The notes beneath the pieces were generated by a model that was not told the origin of the DNA, ran no database searches, and saw nothing but the letters and a program-made list of their open reading frames with translations. Made by a program: the position numbers and the translations under genes. Positions 62,101 through 64,000 of a stretch of 64,000 bases of DNA are shown here, in pieces. The DNA is from Paenibacillus sp. MMS18-CY102 (GTDB lineage Bacteria; Bacillota; Bacilli; Paenibacillales; Paenibacillaceae). Each line of letters opens with the position of its first letter. Positions within the stretch are counted from its first letter, which is position 1. Location of the stretch: NCBI RefSeq assembly GCF_009789195.1, contig NZ_WSTC01000012.1, forward strand, positions 1 to 64,000, given 5' to 3'.

Positions 62101-62694
62101 CTATTCAGCAGTTTGTTCAATATGTTCAATATGATGAACGGTTACCATGTCCCAAATGCTTTTCCAATTTTTCTTAACAACACGATCCTCATAGATTGCT
62201 GCTCTTGCTTCTGTTTGTTCAAAATAAGGTGTTGGTTTCAACACGGCATTTAACACATCTTGAACCCCACAAGGAGCAGCCAAAATAACGTTGTTTTGTT
62301 TGTCTAAAGTTAACCCTAGTGCTGTAGCAGTTTCAGGAAATTTCGAAATCGCATCAACGGATGAAGCATAAGGCGGTATATTATTTACAACATGCATTCT
62401 CGCTTCGTTTTTGACAGACCAAGGGACTTGCGGGTTTATCCTTCTAAGCTTTTGTTCCAATTGTTTCTCTACGTTCTCATCTATTATGGCCGCATCAAAA
62501 TAAATGACATCTACATCAGGCATTGGCGTCCTTTCATTAAAGCCATGGAGCGTATCCCAAATCTTAGAACGAACAAACCCCGCACATACCCACCAATCAG
62601 GCAAATTCAGAGAATTGGCGTTATGCAATATCTCCACCATCCATTCATCGGCTAGTACAAGTTGAATGATATCTTGTGCAGTTTGTAATTTCAA
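62101..62694 (-). CDS. Nucleotidyltransferase-family protein (COG3575/DUF925-like)
   Basis: The 197-residue protein has the motifs of this uncharacterised nucleotidyltransferase-fold family: Trp-Trp-Val-Cys-Ala-Gly-Phe-Val-Arg-Ser-Lys-Ile-Trp-Asp near residue 33, Asp-Val-Asp-Val-Ile-Tyr-Phe-Asp as the metal-binding acidic pair near 60, and Trp-Ser-Val-Lys-Asn-Glu-Ala-Arg-Met-His. The role is unknown. The gene is more AT-rich than the surrounding genes, hinting at later acquisition. Confidence 0.8.
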   Translation of the reverse strand: MKLQTAQDIIQLVLADEWMVEILHNANSLNLPDWWVCAGFVRSKIWDTLHGFNERTPMPDVDVIYFDAAIIDENVEKQLEQKLRRINPQVPWSVKNEARMHVVNNIPPYASSVDAISKFPETATALGLTLDKQNNVILAAPCGVQDVLNAVLKPTPYFEQTEARAAIYEDRVVKKNWKSIWDMVTVHHIEHIEQTAE

Positions 62695-62783
62695 AACAAC
62701 TGCCCCCCACCCCGAACATATATTCCCATTATAACTGAATATAAGTGAGTTGGAAGCACTCTTTACTTTAAAATCGCAAAAAT

Positions 62784-62818
62784 ATAGACATTCAAACTAA
62801 AGTCGTTTGAATGTCTAT
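62784..62818 (-). terminator. Terminator after the GH3 glycosidase gene
   Basis: ATAGACATTCAAAC / GTTTGAATGTCTAT is a 14-bp perfect inverted repeat with a seven-base loop, followed on the minus strand by ATTTTTG. Confidence 0.8.
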
Positions 62819-62847
62819 TTGATCGCTATTCTTAATCCATCCCGCCG

Positions 62848-64000
62848 CTAATCCTGCTTCCAACCAAATGGATAAGCCGGCGATACGCCAAGCGGCAGGC
62901 GCCCTTGCGGCACAAGCGCACCTGTCAGCGCTTTGGCTGCCGATGACAACGCCAACGGACGGCACTCATACACGGCGATATAAGCGGAAACTTCCGGATA
63001 TACGTTCAAATCAAGCGGATTGCGCACCGATACCGCAACGGTTCGCCCTGCTGCACGGCGGAGCACCTTTGTCGCTATCGTCCGCTCCAGCTCATGCTTC
63101 ACTGCATCATACGTCACGAGCACAATCCGCTCGAACGATTCCAGCCCCTCAAGCGGATCGCCTTCATTCATCCTGCGTTCCACCACATTCGGCAGCAACT
63201 GGGCCAAATAGCCGCCTAATGTGCCATCCCCCTGCAGCAGCTCATCGGCTTCCGACACAGCTACGATCTCCGGCCACAGAACGAGCGTCCGCGCTTCGGA
63301 AGGAAGCGGCAGCAGTTCGCCCTCATTTTTGACCAATGTTACCGATGCCTCGCTCCAACGCTTCGCTGCTTCCCGGTTCGCAGGAGTTCCAATCTCATGA
63401 ACAACTTTATCCCATGGCGCAAGCGCCGTGCCGTACTTCGCTTTCAGCGCCATTACGCGAGCAAGCGACTCTTCCAGCCGCTGCTCGGACAGCTCGCCCC
63501 GTTCAACGGCCGCGACAACCGATTCTACCGCCCGGCGCTGTTTCTCATAAGTATGGCATACAAGCACAAGGTCCGCGCCTGCTTGCAATGCCATTACAGC
63601 CCCGCGCTCCGGTCCAAAGCCGTCGTCAATCGCTTTCATTTCGAGACAGTCCGTAATAATGGCGCCATCGTAGCCCAGTTCCTCTCGCAACAGGCCTGTA
63701 AGCACGGCAGGCGATAACGTCGCCGGCACGCCCGATGGTTCAAGCGTCGGCATCGCGATATGCGCTGTCATAATCACGTCCACACCTGCCGCAATCGCGG
63801 CTTTGAATGGCACAAGCTCAATCGCATCAAGGCGCTTGCGGTCATGCGGGATGACCGGCATATCCTGGTGCGAATCCACTGCGGTATCGCCATGGCCAGG
63901 AAAATGCTTCACGGTTGCGGCAACACCCGCTTCTGTGTACCCTTGCACCGCCGCAACGCCGAGACGACCGACTACATCAGGGTGATCGCTATATGAGCGT
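62848..64000 (-). CDS. GH3 beta-N-acetylhexosaminidase (NagZ-like), N-terminus beyond window
   Basis: The frame runs open through the right edge: before the apparent start the codons continue as Tyr-Ser-Asp-His-Pro-Asp-Val-Val-Gly-Arg-Leu-Gly-Val, so this is a partial gene missing its N-terminal part. Visible parts include the GH3 loop Val-Lys-His-Phe-Pro-Gly-His-Gly-Asp-Thr with the Asp/His dyad, Thr-Asp-Cys-Leu-Glu-Met-Lys-Ala and a C-terminal GH3-C-like domain. Such enzymes release GlcNAc from peptidoglycan fragments in cell-wall recycling. The C-terminal domain marks the longer Gram-positive form. Confidence 0.9.
   Translation of the reverse strand, partial: RSYSDHPDVVGRLGVAAVQGYTEAGVAATVKHFPGHGDTAVDSHQDMPVIPHDRKRLDAIELVPFKAAIAAGVDVIMTAHIAMPTLEPSGVPATLSPAVLTGLLREELGYDGAIITDCLEMKAIDDGFGPERGAVMALQAGADLVLVCHTYEKQRRAVESVVAAVERGELSEQRLEESLARVMALKAKYGTALAPWDKVVHEIGTPANREAAKRWSEASVTLVKNEGELLPLPSEARTLVLWPEIVAVSEADELLQGDGTLGGYLAQLLPNVVERRMNEGDPLEGLESFERIVLVTYDAVKHELERTIATKVLRRAAGRTVAVSVRNPLDLNVYPEVSAYIAVYECRPLALSSAAKALTGALVPQGRLPLGVSPAYPFGWKQD

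Noticed and set aside
1-64000. Insertion sequences, prophage genes or replication origin
   Set aside because: No transposase, integrase, phage structural gene or DnaA-box cluster was seen apart from the decayed Rpn remnant.

Overview
The window looks like chromosome of a spore-forming Firmicute of the Paenibacillus type. The support is moderate GC, strong GGAGG ribosome sites, an alpha/beta small acid-soluble spore protein, the sporulation membrane protein YtaF, SLH-anchored and collagen-like surface proteins, Bacillales Pho boxes and a T-box leader. The genus is an inference from gene content and style. No phage, insertion sequence or CRISPR array was seen.

Layout. 0.3-5.6 kb: a thioesterase, a broken Rpn-type gene, an AT-rich DUF4259 gene, a frameshifted SBBP/collagen-like surface protein, then two ~215-bp repeats ending at a tRNA-Ala(GGC). 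5.6-12.2 kb: housekeeping genes nrdR, sasp, a lytic transglycosylase, coaE, ytaF, mutM and polA. 12.3-17.2 kb: a TTGCA repeat block, then the phosphate operon pstS-pstC-pstA-pstB-phoU (minus strand) behind a four-repeat Pho box. 17.3-30.7 kb: a tightly coupled minus-strand operon that I do not recognise as any described system. 30.8-31.8 kb: a second, soluble PstS with its own Pho-box-like site. 31.8-42 kb: a soluble CBS-chemoreceptor, an M20 amidohydrolase, a ribbon-helix-helix/SPFH pair, pepT, an SLH-S9 peptidase, and a divergent oxidoreductase/AraC pair. 42-55.9 kb: a signalling region with a HEAT protein, two large hybrid histidine kinases, an EAL/degenerate GGDEF protein, two response regulators, a LuxR-type HTH protein, a PhoR-like kinase and an SBF transporter. 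56-64 kb: T-box-serC, DinB, a PH-domain protein, class I fumarase, a YfbR-like nucleotidase, two little-known proteins and a GH3 glycosidase cut by the window edge.

The system of interest is at 17306-30675. An orphan OmpR-type regulator with a degenerate receiver precedes two tiny paralogous peptides of 61 and 63 residues. Both start Met-Ala-Cys-Pro-Ser-Gly-Tyr, end Ser-Met-Ile-Gly-Cys-Cys, and carry eight cysteines in matching spacing with no visible leader. Behind them, mostly with 1-32 nt overlaps, lie a thioredoxin-like protein (CEPC), an ABC exporter without a peptidase domain, a second thioredoxin-like protein (CGHC), a MauE-like redox membrane protein, two small unknown proteins, three tandem lipoprotein solute-binding proteins, a lipid-anchored adaptor and a MacB/FtsX-like permease without its own ATPase. 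My reading is an export and disulfide-maturation machine for an eight-cysteine secreted peptide pair (bacteriocin, signal or effector), with the lipoproteins and MacA/MacB-like pump serving immunity, capture or a second export step. A cre-like palindrome overlaps the predicted peptide promoter.

Starts were moved inward from the longest reading frame where a ribosome site decided it. Family names come from motif reading without database searches.
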